Below are positions 26,906 through 35,321 of a DNA stretch of 64,000 nucleotides, piece after piece. The stretch is from Chryseobacterium sp. SC28 (GTDB taxonomy: Bacteria > Bacteroidota > Bacteroidia > Flavobacteriales > Weeksellaceae). The notes beneath the pieces are model-generated. The model was given only the letters and a program-made list of their open reading frames with translations. It searched no databases and was not told the origin of the DNA. The position numbers were made by a program, and so were the translations under genes. Location of the stretch: positions 1-64,000 of the forward strand of contig NZ_QOVY01000012.1 in the NCBI RefSeq assembly GCF_003932955.1, given 5' to 3'. Within the stretch, counting starts at the first letter, position 1, and each line of letters starts with the position of its first letter.

Positions 26906-26984
26906 TTTTAGTTGATTGTTGTCGGTTGATTGTTGTTGGCAATTGGTTTCGAATTGATTCTATCAACTATCAACCAAAAACTGA
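26906..26984. repeat. Dispersed imperfect palindromic intergenic element (copy B)
   Basis: Fills the gap between the ABC ATPase and priA genes. It begins TTTTAGTTG right at the priA start like copy A at the menA start, and ends with the same 18 bases CAACTATCAACCAAAAAC (26964-26981). TTG-rich left half and CAA-rich right half can form a hairpin. Confidence 0.6.
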
Positions 26985-26988
26985 AAAC

Positions 26989-27684
26989 TTAAATAGTATA
27001 ACTCCGGAACGCTTCTTCCAAACTTCCGAATTTCCCTTTAAACTCAGAAATTGGTGAATCCTGGATGATATTTCCTTGATGAATCAAAATCACGCGCGAG
27101 CAAAGCGCTTCCACTTCCTGCATAATGTGCGTGGAGAGAATCACGGTTTTTTCTTTCCCGATTTCTTTGATGACGTTTCGGATTTCGACAATTTGATTGG
27201 GGTCGAGGCCGTTAGTTGGTTCGTCGAGGATTAATAAATCTGGTTCGTGGAGAATCGCCTGAGCGAGTCCGACACGTTGTTTGTAACCTTTGGAAAGTTG
27301 TGAGATTTGCTTTGATTTTTCTGGCGTTATTCCGACCAATTCTATCACTTCCTCTACTCTTTCTTTTTTGATGTTGTGAAGGTTTGCGACGAATTGCAGA
27401 TATTCTTTCACATACATCTCGTTGTAAAGCGGATTGTTCTCTGGCAGGAAACCGATTTTCTTTTTAGCTTCGATTTCGTTTTCTGTAATATTTTTACCAT
27501 CAAACAAAATTTCGCCTTCGTCGATTTTCAGGACGCCGGTGATGGATTTCATCAAGGTGGATTTTCCGGCGCCGTTTGGGCCCAGAAGTCCGATGATTTC
27601 GTTATTTGAAATGCTTATATGGATATCGTTGAGCGCTATTTGCTCTCCGAATTTTTTGGTGAGTCCCGAAATTTTTAAAGACAT
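26989..27684 (-). CDS. ABC transporter ATP-binding protein (GldA-like)
   Basis: ATPase subunit of an ABC exporter (231 aa). Walker A is GPNGAGKST, the signature is LSKGYKQRVGLAQ and Walker B is LLILDEPTNGLDP; the switch histidine is in LSTHIMQEVEALC. The sequence resembles the gliding-motility/antibiotic-export class (GldA, CcmA-like), but it lacks the 60-70 residue C-terminal extension of GldA proteins. No permease gene is adjacent. It lies 83 bases downstream of priA. Confidence 0.88.
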   Translation of the reverse strand: MSLKISGLTKKFGEQIALNDIHISISNNEIIGLLGPNGAGKSTLMKSITGVLKIDEGEILFDGKNITENEIEAKKKIGFLPENNPLYNEMYVKEYLQFVANLHNIKKERVEEVIELVGITPEKSKQISQLSKGYKQRVGLAQAILHEPDLLILDEPTNGLDPNQIVEIRNVIKEIGKEKTVILSTHIMQEVEALCSRVILIHQGNIIQDSPISEFKGKFGSLEEAFRSYTI

Positions 27685-27856
27685 CTATTATGTTTATAAA
27701 TGATGAGTGGTAAATAATCATTGATTTACAAAATTATGAAAAATTACTTTGTTTATCTGAACGCAAAGCGCGTAAAGATTTTTTTAAATTTTTGAAAAAA
27801 TTTTAGGTTCTCGAAGACGTTAAATAATGTCCAAACCCACATTTCCTTTTATAAAA

Positions 27857-27878
27857 AGCTTATGCATTTTCATAAGCT
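27857..27878. promoter_or_regulatory. Palindrome upstream of the ruvX promoter
   Basis: AGCTTATG (27857-27864) and CATAAGCT (27871-27878) are perfect 8-base arms with a 6-base spacer, 12 bases before the ruvX -7 box. No minus-strand gene ends here, so a terminator makes little sense; an operator is possible. Confidence 0.4.
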
Positions 27879-27889
27879 GAAAATTTTTG

Positions 27890-27897
27890 TAAATTTG
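27890..27897 (+). promoter_or_regulatory. -7 box of ruvX-def
   Basis: TAAATTTG, full consensus, 7 bases before the ruvX ATG. Confidence 0.6.
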
Positions 27898-27904
27898 CAC
27901 ATTT

Positions 27905-28318
27905 ATGGGACAAATCCTGGCAATCGACTACGGAAAAGCAAGAACGGGAATTGCCGCGACAGACGATTTGCAAATCATCGCAAGCGGACTGCCGACGGTG
28001 GAAACGCCAAAGCTGATGGATTTTCTGAAAAAATATTTTTCCGAAAACCAAGTTGATGAGATTGTCATCGGACTTCCCACAGATTTAAAGGGAAATTTAT
28101 CCGAAATAGAGACTGAAATTCAAAAATTCATTTCCAAATTCGAAAACGAATTTCCCGGCAAGAAAATAAGCCGATTCGATGAGCGTTTCACTTCCAAAAT
28201 GGCTTCTTTTTTCATAAGCCAAAGCGGAAAAAGCAAGAAACAGAGACAGGAAAAAGGATTGATCGACAAAGTGAGTGCAACGATTATTTTGCAGAATTTT
28301 TTAGAACAAAAAATATGA
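27905..28318 (+). CDS. ruvX: Holliday junction resolvase-like / pre-16S rRNA nuclease
   Basis: YqgF/RuvX family RNase H-fold nuclease (137 aa). In E. coli it matures the 5' end of 16S rRNA; other members cut Holliday junctions. Catalytic features are AIDYGKARTG (first Asp, residue about 8), VIGLPTDLKGNLSEIETEIQKF and the FDERFTSKMA segment with the second acidic residue, then the final KGLIDKVSATIILQNFL. It overlaps def by 4 bases (ATGA), so the two are translated from one mRNA. Confidence 0.94.
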   Translation: MGQILAIDYGKARTGIAATDDLQIIASGLPTVETPKLMDFLKKYFSENQVDEIVIGLPTDLKGNLSEIETEIQKFISKFENEFPGKKISRFDERFTSKMASFFISQSGKSKKQRQEKGLIDKVSATIILQNFLEQKI

Positions 28319-28887
28319 TTTTACCAATAAGAGCTTTTGGCGACCCTCTTTTGAGAAAAAAAGCCGTGGATATAGACCCCGATTATCCGGAACTAAAAAC
28401 GCTGATAGACAATATGTTCGAGACTATGAACGCAGCCAACGGCATTGGATTGGCAGCACCGCAAGTTGGGTTGGGCATTCGGCTGTTTGTCATAGATATT
28501 TCGCCGCTTGCCGAGGATGAGGATTATAAGGATATTGCCGACGAAGTGAGGGTTTTCAAAAAAGTTTTCATTAATGCCAAAATTCTTGAGGAATCCGGAG
28601 AAGAATGGAAATTCAATGAAGGCTGCCTCAGCATCCCGGAAGTCCGAGAAGATGTGAAACGAAAATCGACCATCAAAATAGAATATTACGATGAAAACTT
28701 CGAGAAGCATACCGACACGTTTCAGGACATCCGAGCCAGAGTGATCCAGCACGAATATGACCACACCGAAGGGATTCTCTTTACAGACCGCCTAAGTCCA
28801 TTGAAGAAAAAAATCGTCAAAGGAAAACTCCAAAAAATCGCGCACGGCGAGGTTGGCGTGACTTACAAAATGAGGTTTGCGAAGTAG
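28315..28887 (+). CDS. def: Peptide deformylase
   Basis: Removes the formyl group from new proteins (190 aa). The three motifs are GIGLAAPQVG, EGCLSIPEV (metal Cys) and QHEYDHTEG (HExxH). An insertion around residues 60-80 and the acidic EDEDYKDIADEV segment are common in Bacteroidota Def proteins. Second gene of the ruvX-def operon. Confidence 0.97.
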   Translation: MILPIRAFGDPLLRKKAVDIDPDYPELKTLIDNMFETMNAANGIGLAAPQVGLGIRLFVIDISPLAEDEDYKDIADEVRVFKKVFINAKILEESGEEWKFNEGCLSIPEVREDVKRKSTIKIEYYDENFEKHTDTFQDIRARVIQHEYDHTEGILFTDRLSPLKKKIVKGKLQKIAHGEVGVTYKMRFAK

Positions 28888-28977
28888 AAAAAAAATGTAA
28901 AATTTATTTCATACAAAGGACTTTGTACATAGGATAGCCGACAATTATAAAAAATAGATTAAAGAAAACATACAAAA

Positions 28978-29541
28978 ATGCAGTTAGAAAAAATTATTTC
29001 AATCTCCGGAAAACCGGGTCTTTTCAAATTGATTTCTCAGCTCAAGAATGGCTTTATCGTGGAAGATATCACGACCAAAAAGAAAACAAGCATCTCCAAC
29101 TCCAGCCAAGTAAGCCTTCTGGACAATATTGCGATGTTCACTTTTGACAAAGAAGTTCCCTTGTTCGAGGTTTTTGAAAATATTGCAAAAAACTACGACT
29201 ACCAACCTACCATCAGCCACAAATCTACCGCTCAGGAATTAAGAGATTTTATGTCAGAATCGCTTCCAAACTACGACGTAGAAAGGGTTTACGAATCCGA
29301 TATCAAGAAGCTGGCGCAATGGTACAACCTTCTGCACAAAGCGGGCTACATCACGCCGGAAAGTTTCGCAAAAACTGAAGAACCTTCAGAAACTTTAGCT
29401 GAAGAAAAAACGGAGGAAACGGCCGAGAAAAAACCTGAAGCTAAAAAAACGCCTGCTAAGAAAACAGCCTCAAAATCCGAAGAAGCCACTGAAAAAAAAC
29501 CGGCAGCGAAAAAAACTGCAGCGAAGAAAACAGTGGAGTAA
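28978..29541 (+). CDS. DUF5606 domain protein with Lys/Ala-rich tail
   Basis: Bacteroidota-specific protein (187 aa). Residues 1-135 form the DUF5606 region (MQLEKIISISGKPGLFKL, then a short SH3-like beta part and AQWYNLLHKAGYITPESF). The last 50 residues are KKPEAKKTPAKK-type repeats, histone-like and surely disordered, suggesting nucleic-acid binding. Function is unknown. It follows def by 90 bases; a short palindrome (TACAAAG/CTTTGTA, 28912-28927) lies between and may mark its promoter. A hairpin terminator follows. Confidence 0.85.
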   Translation: MQLEKIISISGKPGLFKLISQLKNGFIVEDITTKKKTSISNSSQVSLLDNIAMFTFDKEVPLFEVFENIAKNYDYQPTISHKSTAQELRDFMSESLPNYDVERVYESDIKKLAQWYNLLHKAGYITPESFAKTEEPSETLAEEKTEETAEKKPEAKKTPAKKTASKSEEATEKKPAAKKTAAKKTVE

Positions 29542-29572
29542 TTTGTTAAAGGTTAATTAGAAATTGGAAATT

Positions 29573-29609
29573 CTCTCTCAGAAATGTTTATTTTTGAGAG
29601 AGTTTTTTT
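29573..29609 (+). terminator. Terminator directly before the BtuF-like start codon
   Basis: CTCTCTCA (29573-29580) and TGAGAGAG (29595-29602) form a perfect 8-base stem followed by seven T (29603-29609). The next base starts the ATG of the following gene, so any mRNA for that gene from upstream must pass through this hairpin. Confidence 0.75.
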
Positions 29610-30344
29610 ATGAAAGTCATTTCACTTGTACCTTCGATCACGGAAACCTTGTTTGATCTTGGTTTGACTTCTGATGAAATCATCGGAAGGACAAAATTCT
29701 GCATTCATCCAACAGAATTAATAAATGATGTTGAGATTATTGGCGGAACGAAAAATCTAAATATTGAGAAAATTAGATCTTTAAAACCCGACCTCATCAT
29801 TGCGAACAAAGAAGAAAACGTGAAAGAACAGGTTGAGGAATTGATGAAAGATTTCAAAGTTTTGGTAACGAATGTGGAGACTTTGGAAGACAATTACTAT
29901 TTAATCAAAAAACTCGGACACCTTTTCGGGAAAGAAGAAAAGGCGCAGTTTTTCAATCTGAAAACTTATGAAGTTTTTGACATTCCAAAACCTGAAAATA
30001 AATTTAAAGTGGCGTATCTGATTTGGAAAGATCCTTATATGACGGTTGGCGGCGATACTTTTATTTCTAAAATTTTGGAAGAATTAGGATTTGAAAATCA
30101 ATTTAAAAACAAGAAACGTTATCCTGAAATTCAGTTGGACGATTTGAAAGAAGCGGATTTCATTTTCCTATCGTCAGAGCCTTTTCCTTTCAAGGAAAAA
30201 CATATTGCGGAAATCCAGAATATTTGTGTTGATCAAAAAATTATGATTGTGGATGGCGAGGCTTTTTCCTGGTATGGATCGCATTTGGCGAAGTGTGGAG
30301 AATATTATCGTCAACTTTTGGACGAAATCTTTACCGCAAAGTAA
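29610..30344 (+). CDS. BtuF-like helical-backbone metal/cobalamin-binding protein
   Basis: Periplasmic-binding-protein family PF01497 (BtuF/FhuD fold), 244 aa. It opens with ISLVPSITETLFDLGLTSDEIIGRTKFCIHP, goes on with IRSLKPDLIIANKEENVKEQV and has a second lobe with YLIWKDPYMTVGGDTFISKIL. There is no signal peptide, so unlike transport BtuF it should stay in the cytoplasm; such single-gene forms are common in Flavobacteriia and their ligand is unproven. No ABC permease is adjacent. Confidence 0.85.
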   Translation: MKVISLVPSITETLFDLGLTSDEIIGRTKFCIHPTELINDVEIIGGTKNLNIEKIRSLKPDLIIANKEENVKEQVEELMKDFKVLVTNVETLEDNYYLIKKLGHLFGKEEKAQFFNLKTYEVFDIPKPENKFKVAYLIWKDPYMTVGGDTFISKILEELGFENQFKNKKRYPEIQLDDLKEADFIFLSSEPFPFKEKHIAEIQNICVDQKIMIVDGEAFSWYGSHLAKCGEYYRQLLDEIFTAK

Positions 30345-30391
30345 AATGATAAACAAAAATGATTTACCCTATTTTGATGTCGATTTAAAAT

Positions 30392-30841
30392 CTACAAAAC
30401 CTTTGCAACCTCCTCGCAAAGCCAGTTCAACATTTCCTCATCTTCTTTTGTGAAAGGATCTATGAAATGACTGTCAATATCGATTTGACCAATATTCTCT
30501 CCGTTCTTGAAAATAGGAACCACGATCTCCGCTTTTGTATCGATGGAACAAGAAAGATAATTATCCTGAGCGTGAACATCCGGAACTACGAAAGTCTCTC
30601 CAGAAACCGCTACCTGACCGCAAATCCCTTTGCCAAACGGAATAATCACGTGATCGGTCACCGCGCCAACATACGGTCCTAAGACCAACTCATCCTTGTC
30701 GCCATTTTTGAAGTAAAATCCCGTCCAATTGTAATAAGAGATTTCCTTATCCAAAAGTTGACAAACTTTCAGAAGTTTCGCATTCGTATCGTGATCCGGA
30801 CTTTCCAAAATGAAAGAAAGTCGTTTTTTAAGTGCTACCAT
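30392..30841 (-). CDS. GAF-domain protein, free methionine-(R)-sulfoxide reductase-like
   Basis: Single GAF domain of 149 aa resembling fRMsr (YebR), which reduces free Met-R-SO. FGKGICGQVA (Cys74) and NYLSCSIDTKAEIVVPI (Cys98) match the resolving and catalytic cysteines (94 and 118 in E. coli). The third family cysteine (84 in E. coli) is absent; the place reads GAVTDHVIIP. The reductase could still work with two cysteines. Ends convergently with the BtuF-like gene and starts 6 bases from the stop of the next gene upstream, so it likely shares that transcript. Confidence 0.82.
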   Translation of the reverse strand: MVALKKRLSFILESPDHDTNAKLLKVCQLLDKEISYYNWTGFYFKNGDKDELVLGPYVGAVTDHVIIPFGKGICGQVAVSGETFVVPDVHAQDNYLSCSIDTKAEIVVPIFKNGENIGQIDIDSHFIDPFTKEDEEMLNWLCEEVAKVL

Positions 30842-30846
30842 CGTTT

Positions 30847-32274
30847 CTAATTTAAACCCTCGAAGGTTAATTCTTTGTAGCCAAACATGCCGCGGTCTTT
30901 TATCATTTCTGCAACGCCATTAGGCAACTCGTCTTCCCATCCCAAATCGTGGGCCATAATTTTTTTCAGTATCTCTCTCGAGTAGATTTCGAGAAATTTT
31001 GGGTTGTAATTTTCGATATCTACGATTCTCTTGTTGAGTTTGAAATATTTGTACAATTCTTTCAGATTGTCGTGAACTTTCAGATTTTCCGAGGTCAGCA
31101 ATTCGCCGGTCTCAGGATCTTTGTACGGATAGAGATAAACGCGCATATCTTTTTTGAAGAATTTACCGAAAGCCTCCAAAATGCCGCCCGAAAGATTTTT
31201 GTAATATTCCTCGTCGAAGACGTCCAGAAGATTGTTGACACCCATCGCCACTCCGATATGCTGATTGGTGAATGTCGAGAAATAATCTACCATTCGGTAA
31301 TATTCGGAAAAATTGGAGATCATCACCGTGTAGCCCAAAGTTCCGAGAATATCGACCCGGTCGAGAAAATCCCTTTCATCAATATCACCAGCCGCTCTCA
31401 AGTTCGAAATCGTAATTTCAAAGAGAATCTGAGTATTTTCGCTGTCGCAAGCATTGTCTTGATTGAACATTTCCAGACCTTGCTCGAACATATCAATGTT
31501 GACACGCGTCACGGGGCGGAAACTTCCTCTTACGGCAAAAATGTTTTTCTTGTAAAGAATATCCGCCGGCAGCATATTATTGCCTTGCGAATTGAAGATC
31601 ACGGCATCGGTCATTCCCAATTTTACCAGTTGGAGGCTCATCAAACGATTGTCCACATATTGGAAGGCCGGACCACTGAAATCTATCATGTCGATCTCCA
31701 AACGGTCCAAAGAAAGGTCATCATAAAGCGATTCTACAAGAACTCTGGGATTATCGATGTAGAAATAAGCACCATAAATCAGGTTGACACCCAAGCTTCC
31801 CAGCGTTTCCTGCTGCAAGGTGGGATTGGTTTCTTTGAATTTGACGTGAATGACGATTTCGTTATAGTCTTCGTTTTCAGCATTCTGATATCTGATGCCC
31901 ACCCAGCCATGGCCTTTGGATGTCTTATCAAAATTGATGGTGGTTACCGTATTGGCATAAGTGAAGAACTTTTTTCCGGGATTTTTTTCCCTCGGGATTC
32001 TTTCTTCTATAAGAGCCATTTCGTAGCGCAACATTTTGCGGAGACGGTTCTGCGTCACGTATCGGTTTTTGGCTTCGGTTCCGTAGATGGCATCACTGAA
32101 GTCCTTATCGTAGGCCGACATCGCTTTTGCAATCGTCTGAGATGCGCCCCCGGCTCTAAAAAAGTGTCTTACAGTTTCTTGGCCCGCTCCTATCTCGGCA
32201 AACGTTCCGTAGATGGAGGTGTCTAGATTGACGGCTAATGCTTTTTGCTTGGGAGTAAGTTTGGTCGTTATCAC
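30847..32274 (-). CDS. Conserved Bacteroidota protein of unknown function
   Basis: About 475 aa, single family, widespread in Bacteroidota by my recollection and carrying misleading automatic names; nothing in the sequence supports a receptor or an adenylyltransferase. It is soluble with no signal peptide. Conserved-looking blocks are YGTFAEIGAGQETVRHFFRAG near the N-terminus, TYANTVTTINFDKTSKGHGWVGIR, LRGSFRPVTRVN, MISNFSEYYRMVDY and GGILEAFGKFF. The open frame goes to 32367, but the family begins TTKLTPKQKA and a GTG at 32274 gives MITTKLTPKQKAL, 42 bases from a -7 box (32323-32316). It runs divergently from the MBL hydrolase. Confidence 0.75.
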   Translation of the reverse strand: MITTKLTPKQKALAVNLDTSIYGTFAEIGAGQETVRHFFRAGGASQTIAKAMSAYDKDFSDAIYGTEAKNRYVTQNRLRKMLRYEMALIEERIPREKNPGKKFFTYANTVTTINFDKTSKGHGWVGIRYQNAENEDYNEIVIHVKFKETNPTLQQETLGSLGVNLIYGAYFYIDNPRVLVESLYDDLSLDRLEIDMIDFSGPAFQYVDNRLMSLQLVKLGMTDAVIFNSQGNNMLPADILYKKNIFAVRGSFRPVTRVNIDMFEQGLEMFNQDNACDSENTQILFEITISNLRAAGDIDERDFLDRVDILGTLGYTVMISNFSEYYRMVDYFSTFTNQHIGVAMGVNNLLDVFDEEYYKNLSGGILEAFGKFFKKDMRVYLYPYKDPETGELLTSENLKVHDNLKELYKYFKLNKRIVDIENYNPKFLEIYSREILKKIMAHDLGWEDELPNGVAEMIKDRGMFGYKELTFEGLN

Positions 32275-32288
32275 GAAGAATTTAGATT

Positions 32289-32295
32289 TATTTTG
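32289..32295 (+). promoter_or_regulatory. -7 box of the MBL hydrolase gene
   Basis: TATTTTG (one base shorter than TAnnTTTG) lies 31 bases before the ATG at 32327 within a divergent promoter region. Confidence 0.45.
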
Positions 32296-32315
32296 TAAAT
32301 TTACCAAAATAACAG

Positions 32316-32323
32316 CAAAAATA
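32316..32323 (-). promoter_or_regulatory. -7 box of the divergent conserved gene
   Basis: TATTTTTG on the minus strand, 41 bases before the GTG at 32274. It overlaps the leader of the plus-strand gene and supports the short start of the minus-strand gene. Confidence 0.5.
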
Positions 32324-32326
32324 AAA

Positions 32327-33094
32327 ATGCTTTTAAAATTTTTAGGAACCGGGACTTCGCAAGGCATTCCTGTTATCGGCAGCCATCATCCGGTCTGCCT
32401 TTCCAACAATCCTAAAGACAAACGTTTGCGCACTTCCGCCCTGGTAACTTCCGACTCCGGAAAAAAGATTTTGATAGATTGCGGGCCCGATTTTCGCCAA
32501 CAAATGTTAGTGAATCGTGAGGAGCAGATTGATGCCGTTCTCGTGACACACGAACACAACGATCATATTATCGGGCTGGATGATCTTCGGCCGTTGATAT
32601 TCAAAAATAAAAAGTCAATGCCCATCTACTGCAATTCTCGCGTTGCTAAAGAAATCACAGGTCGCTTCCCTTATGCTTTTATTGAACAGAAATATCCGGG
32701 AGCACCGAGTTTTGACCTTATAGAAATTGAACGCGATTTTACCTTATTCGATGAAGTGAAGGTACAGCCAATCGACGTAATACACGCTGAAATTAATATC
32801 TTTGGGTTTAAATTTAAGAATCTGGCGTACATTACCGATGCGAGTAACATCAGCGATGGTGAAAAAGAAAAACTCAAGAGTTTGGACTTCCTGATCGTCA
32901 ACTGTCTCAGAAAAACCACGCCACATCATTCCCATTTCATCCTGCCGCAAGTCTTGGATTTGGTAGATGAGTTGAAGCCCAAAAAAACCTACCTCATCCA
33001 CATCAGTCACGACCTGGGTTTCCACGACGAAGTAGAAATGGAGCTTCCGCAAAATATTCATCCGGCTTATGATGGCCTAGAAATAGAATTTTGA
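32327..33094 (+). CDS. MBL-fold metallo-hydrolase
   Basis: Metallo-beta-lactamase-fold hydrolase of 255 aa, PhnP-like. It begins MLLKFLGTGTSQGIPVIGSHHPVCLS, a hallmark of this group, and has ILIDCGPDFRQQ, THEHNDHIIGLDDLRP (metal site), and HHSHFILPQVLDLV with the later histidines. The substrate may be a cyclic phosphodiester as for PhnP, but this is unproven. The frame extends 38 codons upstream; the family start and the -7 box place the ATG at 32327. Confidence 0.9.
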   Translation: MLLKFLGTGTSQGIPVIGSHHPVCLSNNPKDKRLRTSALVTSDSGKKILIDCGPDFRQQMLVNREEQIDAVLVTHEHNDHIIGLDDLRPLIFKNKKSMPIYCNSRVAKEITGRFPYAFIEQKYPGAPSFDLIEIERDFTLFDEVKVQPIDVIHAEINIFGFKFKNLAYITDASNISDGEKEKLKSLDFLIVNCLRKTTPHHSHFILPQVLDLVDELKPKKTYLIHISHDLGFHDEVEMELPQNIHPAYDGLEIEF

Positions 33095-33179
33095 AAAAAA
33101 TAGGCTTCTGATTTGCAATTCTTTCGCGAGTAAAATTCAAAAAAAATTAAAATCATTTTTATCTGCTCGAAAATAATAT

Positions 33180-33187
33180 TATATTTG
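33180..33187 (+). promoter_or_regulatory. -7 box of tRNA-Leu
   Basis: TATATTTG, full consensus, 19 bases before the mature tRNA 5' end. Confidence 0.65.
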
Positions 33188-33206
33188 CAGACCAATTTGA
33201 AACGAT

Positions 33207-33288
33207 GCCCAGTTGGCGGAATTGGTAGACGCGCTAGACTCAAACTCTAGTATCGAAAGATGTGCCGGTTCGATTCCGGCACTGGGTA
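33207..33288 (+). tRNA. tRNA-Leu (anticodon CAA)
   Basis: Acceptor GCCCAGT (33207-33213) pairs with ACTGGGT (33281-33287, one G-U). The anticodon stem CTAGA/TCTAG presents loop CTCAAAC with anticodon CAA. A long variable arm (TATCGAAAGATG) and T stem GCCGG/CCGGC mark a class II leucine tRNA. The CCA end is not encoded, in contrast to the tRNA-Arg at 3304. It reads UUG. Confidence 0.95.
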
Positions 33289-33290
33289 CA

Positions 33291-33335
33291 AAAAACCGGA
33301 AAAGCAGATTTCAAATCGCTAATCCGGTTTTTTTT
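33291..33335 (+). terminator. Terminator of tRNA-Leu
   Basis: AAAAACCGGA (33291-33300) pairs with TCCGGTTTTT (33323-33332); inner AGC..GATTT/AAATCGCT extends the stem. A T run ends it. Confidence 0.8.
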
Positions 33336-33392
33336 ATGTTAATTTTATGAAGAAAATTTAACGGCAAAAGCCGTTGTTTCATAATATCGCCG

Positions 33393-35198
33393 TTAAGCTT
33401 TCGCACCTCTTTCCACTCTTTTTCTTTCTTCTTCCGAAAGGATTTTCTTTCTCATACGGATGAAGTTTGGCGTCACCTCGATGGCTTCGTCGGCTTGGAT
33501 ATATTCCATACATTCTTCCAGAGAAAATAAGATTTTGGGCGCCACGCCGGTGTCTTTATCCTTTCCCGAGGCGCGCATATTGTTCAGCTGTTTTGCTTCC
33601 ACAATATTCACCACCAGATCTCCCGGCTTATTTTGCTCGCCAACGATCATTCCCGCATAGATCTCCTCGCCCGGATCTACGAAAAACTTACCTCTATCTT
33701 GCAATTTAGAAATCGAATATTCTGTCGCCGGCCCTTGTGTTTTGCTGATCAATACGCCATTTCCTCTTCCGGGGATGGCACCTTTAAACGGTTTATATTC
33801 TGTAAAACGGTGCGCCATAATGGCCTCACCAGCCGTAGCCGTCAACATCTGAGAACGTAAGCCAATCAAACCTCTGGATGGGATTTCGAACTCCAGATGC
33901 TGCATCTCGCCTTTGGTTTCCATAATGTAAAGATCGCCTTTTCTCTGCGTCACCAAGTCGATCACGCGGGAAGCATATTCTTCCGGCACGTCCACAACCA
34001 AAGATTCGTATGGCTCACATTTTTCTCCGTCGATTTCTCTCAAGATTACTTGTGGCTGGCCGATGGTCATTTCGTAGCCTTCTCTTCTCATCGTTTCTAT
34101 CAAAACGGACAAGTGCAGAATTCCTCTACCAAAAACCAAGAATGTGTTGGCATCGTCGGTTTGTTCCACCCGCAATGCCAGATTTTTCTCTAATTCTTTA
34201 GTCAATCTTTCTTTCAAGTGATTAGAGGTTACATATTTTCCATCTTTCCCGAAGAATGGCGAGTTGTTGATAGAGAAGGTCATATTGAGCGTCGGTTCAT
34301 CGATAGATGTTCTCGGCAACGGTTCCGGATTTTCCAGATCTACGAAAGAATCTCCAATCTGAAACGCTTCGAAACCTACGACAGCGCAAATATCACCGGC
34401 TTTTACTTCGGACACTTTTTTCTTTCCGAGACCTTCAAAAACGTAAAGCTCTTTCACTTTGCCCTTCAAAATTTTTCCGTCGGACTGCGCCAAGCCAATC
34501 CATTGTGATTCTTTGATCTCTCCACGGATGACTTTTCCGATTGCAATTCTCCCTAAGAATGAAGAATAATCAAGCGAGACAATCTGCATTTGCAAATTTC
34601 CTTCCTCTACTTTCGGTTCGGGAACGTATTTCAAAATCCCGTCCAATAATGGGAAAATATTGTCTGTTGGTTCCAAAGAGGTGTTGAACCAGCCTTGCTT
34701 AGACGATCCATAGAAGGTTGGAAAATCTAATTGTTCTTCAGTGGCATCGAGGTTGAAGAAAAGATCAAAAACCTGATCGTGAACTTCTTCCGGGCGGCAG
34801 TTGGGCTTATCGACTTTGTTGATAACCACCAAGGGTCTCAATCCCAATTCCAAAGCTTTCTGAAGTACGAATCTGGTCTGTGGCATCGGGCCTTCGAAGG
34901 CATCTACCAGCAAAACCACACCGTCTGCCATTTTCAAAACACGTTCTACTTCTCCACCAAAATCCGCGTGACCCGGCGTATCGATGACGTTGATTTTAAC
35001 ATCTTTGTAGGTAACCGATATATTTTTTGACAAAATCGTAATACCTCGTTCTCTTTCGAGATCGTTGTTATCCATTATCAAATCGCCACTTTCCTGATTG
35101 TCTCGGAAGAGGTGTGTGGCGTGGATAATTTTGTCCACCAAAGTGGTTTTTCCGTGGTCAACGTGTGCGATAATCGCTATATTTCTAATATTTTGCAT
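33393..35198 (-). CDS. typA: Translational GTPase TypA/BipA
   Basis: Ribosome-associated GTPase (601 aa) important for growth at low temperature and stress and for late 50S assembly. G1 is AHVDHGKT (12-19 approximately), the switch region RERGITIL, G3 DTPGHADF and G4 NKVDKP. Domains II, III and V plus the BipA-specific C-terminal domain follow ([19 protein letters not shown]). Full length, alone in its transcription unit. Confidence 0.98.
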   Translation of the reverse strand: MQNIRNIAIIAHVDHGKTTLVDKIIHATHLFRDNQESGDLIMDNNDLERERGITILSKNISVTYKDVKINVIDTPGHADFGGEVERVLKMADGVVLLVDAFEGPMPQTRFVLQKALELGLRPLVVINKVDKPNCRPEEVHDQVFDLFFNLDATEEQLDFPTFYGSSKQGWFNTSLEPTDNIFPLLDGILKYVPEPKVEEGNLQMQIVSLDYSSFLGRIAIGKVIRGEIKESQWIGLAQSDGKILKGKVKELYVFEGLGKKKVSEVKAGDICAVVGFEAFQIGDSFVDLENPEPLPRTSIDEPTLNMTFSINNSPFFGKDGKYVTSNHLKERLTKELEKNLALRVEQTDDANTFLVFGRGILHLSVLIETMRREGYEMTIGQPQVILREIDGEKCEPYESLVVDVPEEYASRVIDLVTQRKGDLYIMETKGEMQHLEFEIPSRGLIGLRSQMLTATAGEAIMAHRFTEYKPFKGAIPGRGNGVLISKTQGPATEYSISKLQDRGKFFVDPGEEIYAGMIVGEQNKPGDLVVNIVEAKQLNNMRASGKDKDTGVAPKILFSLEECMEYIQADEAIEVTPNFIRMRKKILSEEERKRVERGAKA

Positions 35199-35216
35199 AT
35201 CTATTTTTTACGCGTG

Positions 35217-35224
35217 CAAATGTA
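35217..35224 (-). promoter_or_regulatory. -7 box of typA
   Basis: TACATTTG on the minus strand, 18 bases before the typA ATG. Confidence 0.65.
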
Positions 35225-35321
35225 GTGAAATTTTGCGGTATGAGAAACGTCATTTAATTATTTTTAAAAATAAAGGGAAATAATTAACATCTTTTTAAAA
35301 TTGTGTTAATCAACGACTTAC

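Noticed and set aside
29380-29541. Possible frameshifted extra domain at the end of the DUF5606 protein
   Set aside because: The Lys/Ala/Pro-rich tail stays in frame to a normal stop and resembles natural histone-like tails of Bacteroidota proteins.
30949-32226. 425-codon open frame on the plus strand
   Set aside because: It lies entirely antisense to the conserved minus-strand gene at 30847-32274; its translation is Phe/Ile/His-rich without any domain, as expected for a mirror frame in AT-rich DNA.
32213-32326. 38-codon N-terminal extension of the MBL hydrolase
   Set aside because: It overlaps the divergent gene's start and both promoter boxes; the family begins MLLKFLGTGTSQG.
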